The position numbers were made by a program, and so were the translations under genes. Below are positions 54,308 through 63,798 of a stretch of DNA of 64,000 nt, one piece after another. This stretch comes from Pseudoalteromonas sp. MSK9-3. Lineage in GTDB: Bacteria; Pseudomonadota; Gammaproteobacteria; Enterobacterales; Alteromonadaceae. The stretch's first letter is position 1, and the number at the start of each line of letters is the position of its first letter. The stretch covers positions 1 through 64,000 of the forward strand of contig NZ_MIET01000035.1 in assembly GCF_003590335.1 (NCBI RefSeq), written 5' to 3'. Below the pieces are notes generated by a model that saw only the letters and a list, made by a program, of their open reading frames with translations, searched no databases and was not told the origin of the DNA.

Positions 54308-55516
54308 GTGCACGTTGAACGTCAATCTGTAGAAGCGATTGTTACTACTTTAATGCAAGTCTTTTCACAGCAACAATACGCAGATAAAGTGATAGAGCAT
54401 ACGCTTGCAGAGTATCCATATTGGGACTTAAAGCGCAAAGAGCGTTACGTTACAGGTGTTTACAATGTGCTGCGATTTCATCGCAAATTAGAGACGGCTT
54501 TGGGCAATATGCGTAGTCGTGATGCACAGACATATGCATGGCAACTTTGGGGCGCTATGACGTTACTGCTTGGTGAAGAGCCTATGCCAAGTTGGTCTGA
54601 GTTTGAAGGTTTATCACTGGAAGCGTTAAATAGTAATTTATCAATGGCCAGTGATGCACAAAAGCTGTCTTATCCCGATTGGTTATGGGAGAGAGGGTTC
54701 AATGAACTCGCTGATAAGTGGCCTAATGTGGCACATGCGCTTAATCAGCCTGCAAAAACTTACTTACGAACGAATACGTTAAAAACTGACGTTGCAACAT
54801 TACAAAAATCCTTAAAAAGATTAAATATTGAAACACAGAAAATTGCAGATAGTGAAGGTCTTGAGGTAACACAATATGGCCCTCTATTTAAAAGCGATGC
54901 ATTTCAAAATGGCTGGTTTGAAATGCAAGATGCAGGTTCGCAAAAAGTGGCCACATTATTAGATGTAAAACCCGGACAACGTGTTGTTGATGCATGCGCG
55001 GGTGCTGGTGGAAAAAGCCTTCATATCGCTGCGCTAATGCAAAATAAGGGTTATGTGTTGTCGATGGATATCCACCAACATAAGCTAGATACATTGAAAA
55101 AGCGCGCTAAACGAGCGGGTATTCATACCTTAGAAACCCGTATGATTAAAAATAGCAAAACAGTTAAGCGCTTAAAAGACAAATTTGATCGTGTTTTATT
55201 GGATGTGCCTTGCTCTGGTACTGGTGTTTTAAGGCGTAACCCAGATGCTAAATGGCATTTAAATAATGAGAGTATTGATAATCTGGTTGTGTTGCAGGCC
55301 GAAATATTACAGCGCTACAGCCAGATGTGTAAACCTGGTGGCCGCTTAGTATATGCAACTTGCTCCGTGTTACCGAGTGAGAATGAACAGCAGGTAAAAC
55401 AGTTTTTGGCTGAAAATGAACACTTTAAACTGCTAGAAGCGCACAGTTTATTACCGGGTTATACCTCTGACTATGACGGATTTTACATTGCGGTACTTGA
55501 GCGTTTACCCGTTTAA
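54308..55516 (+). CDS. RsmB-like 16S rRNA m5C methyltransferase
   Basis: 402 aa, GTG start at 54308 with AAGGG 8 nt upstream. An N-terminal NusB-like helical domain (about 1-130) is followed by a class I methyltransferase: VVDACAGAGGKSLHIAAL (SAM motif I) and DIHQHKLDTLKKRAKRAG. The catalytic cysteines are C302 in LDVPCSGTG and C352 in YATCSVLPSEN. It modifies a cytosine in rRNA. The family contains RsmB, RsmF and YebU subtypes; the length and the NusB-like N-terminus favour RsmB, but it is not next to fmt/def as rsmB usually is, so the target base is open. Confidence 0.88.
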   Translation: MHVERQSVEAIVTTLMQVFSQQQYADKVIEHTLAEYPYWDLKRKERYVTGVYNVLRFHRKLETALGNMRSRDAQTYAWQLWGAMTLLLGEEPMPSWSEFEGLSLEALNSNLSMASDAQKLSYPDWLWERGFNELADKWPNVAHALNQPAKTYLRTNTLKTDVATLQKSLKRLNIETQKIADSEGLEVTQYGPLFKSDAFQNGWFEMQDAGSQKVATLLDVKPGQRVVDACAGAGGKSLHIAALMQNKGYVLSMDIHQHKLDTLKKRAKRAGIHTLETRMIKNSKTVKRLKDKFDRVLLDVPCSGTGVLRRNPDAKWHLNNESIDNLVVLQAEILQRYSQMCKPGGRLVYATCSVLPSENEQQVKQFLAENEHFKLLEAHSLLPGYTSDYDGFYIAVLERLPV

Positions 55517-55578
55517 CTGAACAGTGCTTTCTCGTGGTTAATAACCATTCACTATCGTAGTAGAGCCTACATTATAAT

Positions 55579-55610
55579 AAGCTGCTATTTATAATAGCGG
55601 CTTTTTATCT
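55579..55610 (+). terminator. Terminator after the rRNA methyltransferase
   Basis: AAGCTGCTATT (55579-55589) and AATAGCGGCTT (55593-55603) form an 11-bp stem with one G-T pair, followed by TTTATCT. Confidence 0.8.
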
Positions 55611-55650
55611 CTTTTTTGACTGAGGGTGGGTTAATATCCACAGTGCAGAC

Positions 55651-55704
55651 TCAACTCACTCAACTCACTCAACTCCCTCAACTCCCTCAACTTTCTCAAT
55701 TACA
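55651..55704. repeat. 9-bp minisatellite (five units plus one diverged)
   Basis: TCAACTCAC twice, TCAACTCCC twice, TCAACTTTC once, then TCAATTACA. It lies in a gap with no gene. Confidence 0.85.
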
Positions 55705-55923
55705 GAGCACAGTAGATCCCGGCTCATACGCATCGGCGCATTCAATAGCAGCTCATGAGTAATATTAACTGCTTATGAAGTATGCTTTCAGTCGTTAAGT
55801 GTCATCAAATATATCAGTTGCAAGTATTTATTTGTGTGTGTTTTGATAGTTACTTCCAGTTATGGCGTGAACTAAGTTAGTACCCATGACAAAGTGGGTA
55901 CCACGTGATTTTTGGAGTTTTCC

Positions 55924-56814
55924 ATGAAAAGTATTCTTGGCTTATTATTGTTGGCAGCAATTTGGGGGGGATCATTTTTATTTATACGCATATTGGTGAC
56001 AGATCTCGGACCAATTTTATTGATGGAGTTACGCGTTTTGCTCGGAGCGCTATTTCTGTGTGTTGTTGGGGGTCTCTTAAAACAGCAGCCGCAGCTGTGG
56101 TATTACAAAAAACATTATTTGACTTTGGGCTGCTTTAATTCAGCATTGCCTTTTTTATTATTCGCTTATGCAGCTCAAACATTAAATGCATCATTGTTAG
56201 CTATTTTAAATTCAACAGCCCCATTTTGGGGGGTACTGATCGGTGCCATTTACTTTAAAGACAAAATGGGTAAGGTAAGAATACTAGGGTGCTTATTGGG
56301 TTTGTTAGGTGTGATCACACTTGTCTGGGCTGATATCGATGTGTCAACGGGGTATTCGGCTGGTGCCATATGTGCCACACTTGGTGCGACGTTGAGTTAT
56401 GCGATTGCTTCACATTACACCAAATTAGCGCCTGACTGTGGTACTTTAAACAATGCTCAAGGCAGTCTATGGGGCTCAGTGATACTCATTTTTCCGTTGC
56501 TGTTATTATATCCATATGATGTAACCTTCAACGCAGATACCTTATGGTCAGTACTATTACTCGGTGTCGTGTGTACTGGTGCGGCTTATATTTTGTATTT
56601 TAAATTGATAGCGACAATGGGCGCACAATCAGCGTTATCGGTGACATTCTTGATCCCATTATTTGGTATGTTATGGGGATATTTAGTGCTTGAAGAAACG
56701 TTGACTTACTATACGGCTGTTGGAGGTCTATTAATATTGCTGGGTGTTGGGTTTGTGACAGGCGTGTTCAGTAGAATGTGGCACAGTATGGTCGTAAAAT
56801 GTGTAAGTACATAA
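55924..56814 (+). CDS. EamA/DMT family permease
   Basis: 296 aa from ATG 55924; GGAG lies 6 nt upstream, whereas the frame-extending TTG at 55912 does not have a site. Ten transmembrane segments in the two-EamA-domain pattern: AAIWGGSFLFIRILVTDLGP at the start, LNASLLAILNSTAPFWGVLIG in the middle, GAQSALSVTFLIPLFGMLWG near the end. Exports small metabolites or amino acids. Full length, unlike the truncated relative at 10341. Confidence 0.9.
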   Translation: MKSILGLLLLAAIWGGSFLFIRILVTDLGPILLMELRVLLGALFLCVVGGLLKQQPQLWYYKKHYLTLGCFNSALPFLLFAYAAQTLNASLLAILNSTAPFWGVLIGAIYFKDKMGKVRILGCLLGLLGVITLVWADIDVSTGYSAGAICATLGATLSYAIASHYTKLAPDCGTLNNAQGSLWGSVILIFPLLLLYPYDVTFNADTLWSVLLLGVVCTGAAYILYFKLIATMGAQSALSVTFLIPLFGMLWGYLVLEETLTYYTAVGGLLILLGVGFVTGVFSRMWHSMVVKCVST

Positions 56815-56821
56815 AACGATA

Positions 56822-56841
56822 AAAGGGCCTTACGGCCCTTT
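56822..56841 (+). terminator. Terminator after the EamA permease
   Basis: AAAGGGCC, loop TTAC, GGCCCTTT: an 8-bp perfect stem. It could serve both this gene and the convergent nupC. Confidence 0.85.
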
Positions 56842-56935
56842 GGTGAAGTATCGTTCAAGTTAGTGTGATAGCCTTAACCCCTTAAGGCTATCAACCAATT
56901 GTTTTGCAACTGTGTCAGTTTGTCTCGTTAAGTTT

Positions 56936-58159
56936 CTAAGCTAGCGAGAGGAAAAACCCTGCAATTGCGGCGCTCATTAGGTTAGCCATTGACCCTGCTA
57001 AAACCGCCCTGAGCCCTAAGCGTGCGATATCCTTTCTTCGACTCGGCGCCATACCGCCAAGTCCGCCTAGTAAGATAGCAATCGATGATAAGTTAGCAAA
57101 TCCACATAACGCGAATGTGACAATCGCTTGTGTATGTTCACTTAACGTATCTCGATAATTCATAAAATCTAGGTAAGCAACAAATTCGTTAACTACCAAT
57201 TTTTGGCCGATGAAGCTACCTGCAGTAACTGCTTCGTGCCAAGGTACACCGATTAGCCAAGCAACTGGCGCAAAGATGTAACCCAAAATCTCTTGTAATG
57301 TCAGTGTTGGGTGGTCAAATAGCCCACCAATATTGCCTAACAGGCCATTTAATAGAGCAATCAATGCGACGAATGCGAGTAACATTGCACCAACATTCAG
57401 GGCAAGGTGCATCCCGCTTGATGCGCCGCCAGCAGCTGCATCAATAACATTGACTGGCTTTTCATCGTTTGCACTGACATCAGCTAAGTTTTCTTTGGGA
57501 GTTTCAGTCTCTGGCACAATCATTTTTGCCATTAAGAAACCACCCGGTGCCGCCATAAAGCTTGCCGCAATCAAGTATTTTAGCTCAACCCCTATTGCTA
57601 CGTAGCCTGCCATAACTGATCCTGCTACGGTTGCTAAGCCACCAACCATCACTGCAAACAATTCCGACTTCGTCATTGTAGGTATGAAAGGCTTTACAAT
57701 CAGTGGCGCTTCAGTTTGTCCAACGAAAATGTTAGCAGTTGCTGATAACGACTCCGGACGCGATGTTTTCAGCAGCTTTTGCATCCCACCACCGAGTATT
57801 TTAATCATCCACTCCATGATGCCAATGTGATACAACACAGCGACTAAAGCAGAGAAGAAAACAATCACGGGCAATACTTGCACGGCAAATATAAAACCAA
57901 GCGCTTCTTTATCGGCTAAAGAGCCAAATAAAAAACCAATACCATCGTTAGCGTAACCAATGACAGCCGATACACCAGAAGATATACTGGCCAACACGTT
58001 TTTGCCTGCTTCTACAAACAGGATAAAGCCACCAATCAGTACTTGCATCGCAAAAGCAATACTGACTGTTCTTTTATTTATAGCACTTCGGTCAGTTGAA
58101 AAACCGTATGCTACGCTTAGCAGCATAAACATGCCGACCAAGCTCATTATTGTTGTCAT
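56936..58159 (-). CDS. nupC: NupC-type concentrative nucleoside transporter
   Basis: 407 aa CNT-family permease. N-terminal TMs ([40 protein letters not shown]), the conserved core [29 protein letters not shown], then [13 protein letters not shown] and [21 protein letters not shown] at the C-terminus. It imports nucleosides with a cation. The gene is 16 bp after udk and divergent from deoBD, making one nucleoside uptake and salvage locus. Confidence 0.95.
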   Translation of the reverse strand: MTTIMSLVGMFMLLSVAYGFSTDRSAINKRTVSIAFAMQVLIGGFILFVEAGKNVLASISSGVSAVIGYANDGIGFLFGSLADKEALGFIFAVQVLPVIVFFSALVAVLYHIGIMEWMIKILGGGMQKLLKTSRPESLSATANIFVGQTEAPLIVKPFIPTMTKSELFAVMVGGLATVAGSVMAGYVAIGVELKYLIAASFMAAPGGFLMAKMIVPETETPKENLADVSANDEKPVNVIDAAAGGASSGMHLALNVGAMLLAFVALIALLNGLLGNIGGLFDHPTLTLQEILGYIFAPVAWLIGVPWHEAVTAGSFIGQKLVVNEFVAYLDFMNYRDTLSEHTQAIVTFALCGFANLSSIAILLGGLGGMAPSRRKDIARLGLRAVLAGSMANLMSAAIAGFFLSLA

Positions 58160-58175
58160 GCCAGAAAGTCCCGTT

Positions 58176-58805
58176 TTATTCTTGCAGTAAATATTTTATT
58201 TTACTTTTAATTATATCAATCGCAACGCGATTCATACCGCCACGGGTCACTACCAAGTCAGCATTGTGCTTTGACGGCTCAATAAACTGATAAAACATAG
58301 GTCTTACCGTAGCTTGGTATTGTTCAACCACTGACGGTAAGCTTCTACCGCGCTGCTCGATATCTCGTTGCATTCGGCGCAGTAAACAGATATCTAATGG
58401 TGTGTCTATAAACACCTTGATATCGAATTCTTCACTAAGTGCTGAATCGCTAAGTAGCAATATACCTTCAATAATTAATATTTTTGCCGGTATTACTGTA
58501 CGCGTTTCGCTGCTACGTGTGTGTTGAGCATAGTCATAAGTAGGGACTTCAATGGTTTTCCCTTGCCTTAACTGCTCTAAATGCTGTCGTAGTAAATCAT
58601 GTTCAAACGCATCCGGATGGTCATAATTTGTTTGCGTTCTATGTTCAAACGGAAGATGCGATTGATCTTTATAATATGCATCTTCTTCTATAATGGCGAT
58701 AGCACCTGTTTCAAGCTCATTTACTAGCTCATTATAAATTGTTTGTGTAAAGAGAGATTTGCCAGAAGCAGAGGCTCCAGCAATAGCTATAATTGTTCGT
58801 GTCAC
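58176..58805 (-). CDS. udk: Uridine kinase
   Basis: 209 aa P-loop kinase: Walker A GASASGKS at residues 10-17, then [17 protein letters not shown] and [13 protein letters not shown] (family signature), and IIEGILLL. It phosphorylates uridine and cytidine with ATP or GTP. First gene of a two-gene operon with nupC, so imported nucleosides are trapped at once. It reads away from the shared regulatory region at 58806-59109. Ordinary length for Udk. Confidence 0.95.
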   Translation of the reverse strand: MTRTIIAIAGASASGKSLFTQTIYNELVNELETGAIAIIEEDAYYKDQSHLPFEHRTQTNYDHPDAFEHDLLRQHLEQLRQGKTIEVPTYDYAQHTRSSETRTVIPAKILIIEGILLLSDSALSEEFDIKVFIDTPLDICLLRRMQRDIEQRGRSLPSVVEQYQATVRPMFYQFIEPSKHNADLVVTRGGMNRVAIDIIKSKIKYLLQE

Positions 58806-59109
58806 TAAAGTTCACACCCAGCTGTCGTTAACGTTGGAAGATCACAATAGCAAAAAAGACACGATTAATCTCTTTTGCTTCGCTTAGGTTGCAAATTTAG
58901 CGACTTTGACGCTGACAAAACAGGACTTTTGTCCTGTGAGACAAAACAAGATTTTTCACGTGGCGGGTGAATTTTGTTATGCTTTTATTACAGCGGACTT
59001 ATGTCCTGTAAATTATTGCAGTGCAACAATAAAGTAGCAATCTCTGAGAGCGTGACAGGACTAATGACGCATAAAAGAAAACTCAGATAGTTTATTAAAG
59101 AGGTGATTT
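58806..59109. promoter_or_regulatory. Divergent nupC/deoB control region with repeated palindromes
   Basis: ACAGGAC-TTTT-GTCCTGT at 58920-58937 is a perfect 18-bp palindrome apart from its centre. GGAC-TTAT-GTCC recurs at 58995-59006, and a half-site ACAGGAC-TAAT at 59055-59065. Centres are about 72 and 63 bp apart, near whole helical turns, which suits a looping repressor serving both operons. The pattern differs from CytR, DeoR and PurR boxes as I know them. A second inverted pair TTCAC...GTGAA lies at 58955-58971. Confidence 0.55.
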
Positions 59110-60324
59110 ATGGCAAGAGCAATCATACTAATGGCAGATAGCCTCGGCGTGGGTGCTGCACCGGATGCAGAAAAGTTTGGCGATGTAGGTTCCAATACAC
59201 TTGCTCACCTTTTAGAAGCGTATAAAGCAGACACAGGTAATGCACTTCCTATACCTAATTTGACGAAGCTAGGTTTAGTCGACGCATGTGAATCAGCAGG
59301 TAAAAAAGCCTGTCAGGTTGCAGAGCGCCAACCACCAGAAGCCGCTTGGGGTTATGCCAAAGAGCTTTCTAGTGGTAAAGACACTCCTTCGGGTCACTGG
59401 GAGATGGCAGGTGTGCCTGTTTTATTTGATTGGGGCTATTTTCCAAACACGACACCGTGTTTCCCCCAAGCGTTTATCGATGAACTATGTAAGCGAGCAG
59501 GTATCCCAGGCATATTGGGAAATTGCTACGCGTCAGGTACGACTATTTTAGAGCAACTGGGTGAAGAGCATGTAAAAACAGGCATGCCAATTTGTTACAC
59601 CTCAGTTGACAGCGTTTTTCAAATAGCCGCTCATGAGCAATCGTTTGGCCTTGACAAGCTTTATCAAGTATGTGACATCGCACGGGCACTGCTTGATGAA
59701 ATGAATATAGGACGAGTAATTGCGCGGCCGTTTATAGGCACTTCGAGTGCCGACTTTATTCGAACGGGTAATCGTAGAGATTACTCTGTATTACCTCCAG
59801 CACCAACGTTGCTAGATAAGTTGGCTGAAGACGGTGGTGAGGTGATAAGTATTGGTAAAATAGCCGATATTTATGCGCATCAAGGCATTACACAAAAGCA
59901 TAAAGCACCAGGACTGATGAATTTATTAGATAAAACATCAGAGGTGATGGATGAAGCACCAGATCATAGTTTGATCTTTACGAACTTAGTCGATTTCGAC
60001 GAGAAGTTTGGCCATCGACGTAAACCCGTTGGTTATGCTGAGGCACTTAAGCAGTTTGATGACTATTTGCCAACTATACTAGGTAAGCTAGGTGCGAATG
60101 ATTTACTGATCATTACCGCTGATCATGGTTGTGATCCGACAGCGCCAGGTACTGATCATACGCGAGAGTACGTGCCAGTATTGGCATATACACCGGGTAT
60201 GAAAAATACTCCCTTGGGAGAAAGACAAAGTTTTGCAGACATAGGTCAAACCCTTGCCCAGTGGTTTAATTTATCTGCGCTTGAGTATGGTGAAGGTTTT
60301 ATTTCTTCACTTAACAAAGCATAA
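59110..60324 (+). CDS. deoB: Phosphopentomutase
   Basis: 404 aa, alkaline-phosphatase superfamily. [18 protein letters not shown] near the start and [19 protein letters not shown] near the end hold the metal ligands, and [10 protein letters not shown] carries the catalytic Thr. It interconverts (deoxy)ribose-1- and 5-phosphates, linking nucleoside phosphorolysis to central metabolism. First gene of the deoB-deoD operon; deoC and deoA are not in the window, although in E. coli they precede deoB. Confidence 0.95.
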   Translation: MARAIILMADSLGVGAAPDAEKFGDVGSNTLAHLLEAYKADTGNALPIPNLTKLGLVDACESAGKKACQVAERQPPEAAWGYAKELSSGKDTPSGHWEMAGVPVLFDWGYFPNTTPCFPQAFIDELCKRAGIPGILGNCYASGTTILEQLGEEHVKTGMPICYTSVDSVFQIAAHEQSFGLDKLYQVCDIARALLDEMNIGRVIARPFIGTSSADFIRTGNRRDYSVLPPAPTLLDKLAEDGGEVISIGKIADIYAHQGITQKHKAPGLMNLLDKTSEVMDEAPDHSLIFTNLVDFDEKFGHRRKPVGYAEALKQFDDYLPTILGKLGANDLLIITADHGCDPTAPGTDHTREYVPVLAYTPGMKNTPLGERQSFADIGQTLAQWFNLSALEYGEGFISSLNKA

Positions 60325-60336
60325 AGAAGGAAATAG

Positions 60337-61041
60337 GTGATGAGCACTCCTCATATTAACGCAAACAGTGGTGATTTTGCTGAAACGGTATTAATGCCTG
60401 GTGATCCACTACGCGCTAAATACATTGCAGAGCATTTTTTAGAAGATGCACGTCAGGTAACTGGTGTACGTAACATGTTTGGTTTTACAGGTACATATAA
60501 TGGTAAACCTGTGAGCATCATGGGCTCTGGTATGGGGATCCCATCAATGTCTATTTATGCTCGTGAACTGATTGTGAGCTATGGCGTTAAGAACCTGATC
60601 CGTATCGGTACTTGTGGTGGTATTAGTCAAGATATCAAAATACGTGATGTCATCTTTGCACAAGGTGCAAGCACAGATTCGAATGTTAATCGTGCACGTG
60701 TACGTGGCTATGATTTTGCAGCGATTGCTGATTTTGGGTTACTTGAAAACGGTATCAATTCAGCACGTAAACTTGGTATTGAAGCAAAAGTAGGTAACGT
60801 ATTTACGACTGATACGTTTTATCAAGCGGATGATACGTTTTATAAAGAATTAGATAAGCTTGGCATTATGGCTGTTGATATGGAAACCGCTGGCATGTAC
60901 GGCGTAGCTGCTGAATATGGTGCTAAAGCCATGGCTTTGTTTACTGTTAGCGACCATGTTATTACAGGTGAAGCAACGCCTGCTGAAGAACGTCAAAGCA
61001 CCTTTAATGAAATGGTCAAAATTGCATTAGAATCAATTTAA
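60337..61041 (+). CDS. deoD: Purine-nucleoside phosphorylase
   Basis: 234 aa, hexameric DeoD type, starting 12 bp after deoB with GAAGGAAAT upstream. Motifs: [18 protein letters not shown] (phosphate binding), [31 protein letters not shown] segment with [13 protein letters not shown], and [11 protein letters not shown] at the purine site. It splits purine nucleosides to base and ribose-1-phosphate, which DeoB then converts. Confidence 0.95.
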   Translation: MMSTPHINANSGDFAETVLMPGDPLRAKYIAEHFLEDARQVTGVRNMFGFTGTYNGKPVSIMGSGMGIPSMSIYARELIVSYGVKNLIRIGTCGGISQDIKIRDVIFAQGASTDSNVNRARVRGYDFAAIADFGLLENGINSARKLGIEAKVGNVFTTDTFYQADDTFYKELDKLGIMAVDMETAGMYGVAAEYGAKAMALFTVSDHVITGEATPAEERQSTFNEMVKIALESI

Positions 61042-61048
61042 AGAATTA

Positions 61049-61074
61049 TGTTTACTGAAGTGATTCAGTAAACA
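61049..61074 (+). terminator. Hairpin after deoD
   Basis: TGTTTACTGAA, loop GTGA, TTCAGTAAACA: perfect 11-bp stem 7 bp after the deoD stop. No T-run follows, so it may protect mRNA ends; a stronger terminator follows at 61142. Confidence 0.6.
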
Positions 61075-61141
61075 AACCAGTTCCTTGGTAACGTAATCGC
61101 AGAGTTTTGGAGACACGCCTAAAACAAAGCGAATCACACCC

Positions 61142-61171
61142 AAAAAACCGCACCTAGTGCGGTTTTTTTTT
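61142..61171 (+). terminator. Strong terminator of the deoBD operon
   Basis: AAAAAACCGCAC, loop CTA, GTGCGGTTTTTT followed by further T residues: a classical intrinsic terminator. Confidence 0.92.
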
Positions 61172-61372
61172 ACTTTCACAGAGCGATAAATCTCATGAAT
61201 GACATGATTTGCCGTTGAATTTGTAATAATTTATATAAACATTTGACGTTATAAAGATAGCAGTGACAATTGGGTGTTCGCTTTAAACCGATTATTGGTA
61301 TTTTTAAGTCAGCCCAGTGGGTTTTGTGCTTATCAACTAGTATCGGCAGCATATTTGAACACTGGAGTTATC

Positions 61373-61462
61373 ATGTATTTCAGCCGTACGCTACGTCACC
61401 TCGTTACTTTATTCATTTTCTGTTCATTCGTGTCTATTATTGTCTTATCACTAAAAGTTTAG
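61373..61462 (+). CDS. Possible 29-aa membrane peptide upstream of the TPR gene
   Basis: ATG at 61373 with GGAG 6 nt upstream. The frame encodes one basic segment (SRTLRH) and a hydrophobic helix (LVTLFIFCSFVSIIVLSL), ending TAG one base before the next gene's frame opens. It may be a real small membrane protein, a leader that couples translation of the TPR gene, or the old N-terminus of that gene cut by a stop. Confidence 0.4.
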   Translation: MYFSRTLRHLVTLFIFCSFVSIIVLSLKV

Positions 61463-61463
61463 A

Positions 61464-62456
61464 GTGGTAGGCATGTCGGTATCTTTTTTACTGTTATCTT
61501 CTTGGTTAATGTTGCCTATATCAATTACAGAGTTAAGTAATTTCAAAGGGTTATCGGTAAATAAGCCGAAGCAAGCGTTAGTTGAATACCCAATCTTAGT
61601 TAATCGTTACCAAAACGACACGACAAAACAAGTGGCGATGTTGCATTTTCATGCGCTGTCTGCGGCTACAAGAGCCCGAGATTGGCCTGCTTTTTTGAAC
61701 ATTCTCGATGAAATTTTTTCTGAGAAATTAAAAGTATATTTTGATGAAGAAAGGTTACAGATCCTATCTAAAATTGGGGTTGCTTATCGATTAAACGGCC
61801 AACTCGAACAGGCAAAAAAACATTACCAATGTGCTTTTGAGTTTGCGGATAATAATATTGAGCTTGCACAGTTAAAAGTGAATCAGGCGATTGTTTTTCG
61901 CTTGCTAGAGCAGCCAGCGTTGGCTTTCCAACTATTAGAAAGTGTAGATATAGACAAGTTGTCTGAGCGAGTTAAAGCTGGTTATTGGGTGGTGCGTGGC
62001 AATATTAAGCAATCTATTGGACATTTTGAAGAAGCACTTGAAAGCTTTGAACGAGCCCATAGGCTGTATTTAAATGTAGATAATAGAAGTGCTGAAGCGG
62101 GCGTCACAGGCAATATATTAAGCACAGCATTGGCTGCTAATAAGCTAGAGGTGTTTAGTCAGTATCGAGCTGACTTTAATTCTAAAGCCAGTGAATACTA
62201 TCCACAATTATCAGATTATTTAGAATGGTTAGATATTATTGCTTATTCATATAAAGCTCAAAGCCTTAGCACAGCAAACCATGCGTGGCTTAAAAAACAT
62301 GTAGACATTTTTGTCGAGCGAGGTTTTGGGGATTCTATTTATGCACACTTACAACGTGTGGGAGCGGCACAATTGTACCCTGCTGGTAAAACGATGAAAT
62401 TTAGCGCTTACAAATTGCCAGAAAAGCTTGGCTCACCTTGGTGTGGACAGCTTTGA
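61464..62456 (+). CDS. TPR-repeat protein with N-terminal hydrophobic segment
   Basis: 330 aa from the GTG at 61464; ATG at 61473 is an equally good start and neither has a strong ribosome-binding site. The first ~20 residues (SVSFLLLSSWLMLPISI) are a signal or anchor. Residues ~65-260 contain helix-turn-helix repeats of the tetratricopeptide kind (ILSKIGVAYRLNGQLEQAKKHYQCA, VVRGNIKQSIGHFEEALESFERA). TPR proteins act as scaffolds; the partner is unknown. It follows a 29-codon membrane peptide ORF and precedes fpr. Confidence 0.7.
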   Translation: MVGMSVSFLLLSSWLMLPISITELSNFKGLSVNKPKQALVEYPILVNRYQNDTTKQVAMLHFHALSAATRARDWPAFLNILDEIFSEKLKVYFDEERLQILSKIGVAYRLNGQLEQAKKHYQCAFEFADNNIELAQLKVNQAIVFRLLEQPALAFQLLESVDIDKLSERVKAGYWVVRGNIKQSIGHFEEALESFERAHRLYLNVDNRSAEAGVTGNILSTALAANKLEVFSQYRADFNSKASEYYPQLSDYLEWLDIIAYSYKAQSLSTANHAWLKKHVDIFVERGFGDSIYAHLQRVGAAQLYPAGKTMKFSAYKLPEKLGSPWCGQL

Positions 62457-62513
62457 CTTTATACGCATTTCTGCCATGGTTAAAAGTATCATAATAAAGA
62501 TGCGAGTAGCATT

Positions 62514-63254
62514 ATGGCACAATGGGTTTCGGGTAAAATTGTAGAGTTTAATTGGTGGACACCAAGCCTTTTTAGCATCAAGGTAGCAGCGGATATAAAA
62601 CCATTTGTGGCAGGGCAATTTACAAAATTGGCACTGAACATTGATGGTAAGCGTGTTGCTAGAGCTTATTCTTTTGTTAACGCGCCACAAGACCCTTTGC
62701 TTGAATTTTACTTAATAGAAGTCCCTGATGGGCGATTATCGTCGCATTTAGCCACGTTAGATGTGGGAGATAGTGTTGATATAGAAGCTGATGCGCATGG
62801 TTTTTTTACACTAAATGAAGTGCCTAAGGCGGATGTATTATGGATGCTCAGTACAGGCACTGCAATAGGGCCCTTTCTGTCGATGTTAGCAGAAGGAAAA
62901 GTATGGGAGCAGTTCAAGCGTGTTATTTTGGTACATGGAGTCAGGCATAATACCGACTTAACGTATCAGGATAGTATTCATGCCACGGCCGCACTGTTCA
63001 AACAGTTTACTTATATACCGCTCGTAACAAGAGAACACCCCGAACATGGATTACGAGGCCGTGTTACTGACTTAATTGACTCAGGGGCATTACAAGCACA
63101 TTGTAAAATGAACCAATTCCCTGATAATAGTCATTTTATGATTTGCGGTAACCCGCAAATGGTAAAAGACACAACGCAGCTTTTATTAGCACAAGGTTTT
63201 ACTCGACACAGAAGAGCAGAACCTGGCCATATAACCGTCGAACAGTACTGGTGA
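62514..63254 (+). CDS. fpr: Ferredoxin--NADP(+) reductase
   Basis: 246 aa bacterial FNR. FAD motif RAYSFVNAP near residue 50, NADP-binding STGTAIGPFLSML near 110, VHGVRHNTDLTYQD, CGNPQMVKDTTQLL, and the conserved C-terminal HITVEQYW, whose aromatic end stacks on the flavin. It transfers electrons between NADPH and ferredoxin/flavodoxin and is often part of the oxidative-stress response. Monocistronic here. Confidence 0.95.
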   Translation: MAQWVSGKIVEFNWWTPSLFSIKVAADIKPFVAGQFTKLALNIDGKRVARAYSFVNAPQDPLLEFYLIEVPDGRLSSHLATLDVGDSVDIEADAHGFFTLNEVPKADVLWMLSTGTAIGPFLSMLAEGKVWEQFKRVILVHGVRHNTDLTYQDSIHATAALFKQFTYIPLVTREHPEHGLRGRVTDLIDSGALQAHCKMNQFPDNSHFMICGNPQMVKDTTQLLLAQGFTRHRRAEPGHITVEQYW

Positions 63255-63314
63255 GCTTTAAAATTAACGATATGTCTGTTATGTTAACGTGAATTTGTAC
63301 CCTACTTGGTTATC

Positions 63315-63773
63315 ATGAAATATATTATTCTTCTTTTTGTTATTCTTACGTCTTTTTTATGCAGTGCAAACCCCGCGTTAGAAAATGCCGTTAACCCAAC
63401 CGATGTGGTGACGACGGAACAAGAACGACTGGCGTCACAAGTTGTTGATGAGTTGATCTTGGCCTACAATAACAGAGATATTGAAGCGTTTCTTTCATTG
63501 TACGCTGAGGATGTTGAGTTTTATATGTATCCACAGACGTTGATGTTTACTGGCAAAAAGAAGTTGATTGAACGCTATGGACTAATGTTTAAGAAAACAA
63601 AATGTTTAAAGTCAACGTCATTAAAGCGCATTACACATGGGAATATTGTTATTGATCATGAATCGTCGCAGGTGTGCTTTAAGGATAAAAATACTGTTGA
63701 TAAATATTCTGAGTTTGTAACAAGTTACCAGATTGATGGTGGAAAAATACGTAAAGTTGTATTTTTCAGATAA
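63315..63773 (+). CDS. Small exported NTF2/SnoaL-like protein
   Basis: 152 aa from ATG 63315 (the longer frame begins with an unlikely TTG). Signal peptide 1 to about 19 (LCSANP). The mature part matches an NTF2-like cone fold: ELILAYNNRDIEAFLSLYAEDVEFYMYP, then KKKLIERYGLMF and the final strands. A steroid-delta-isomerase-like or ligand-binding domain with unknown ligand. The next gene starts 25 bp later on the same strand. Confidence 0.75.
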   Translation: MKYIILLFVILTSFLCSANPALENAVNPTDVVTTEQERLASQVVDELILAYNNRDIEAFLSLYAEDVEFYMYPQTLMFTGKKKLIERYGLMFKKTKCLKSTSLKRITHGNIVIDHESSQVCFKDKNTVDKYSEFVTSYQIDGGKIRKVVFFR

Positions 63774-63798
63774 CTTTTAAAAGATTAGGCACATTTTT

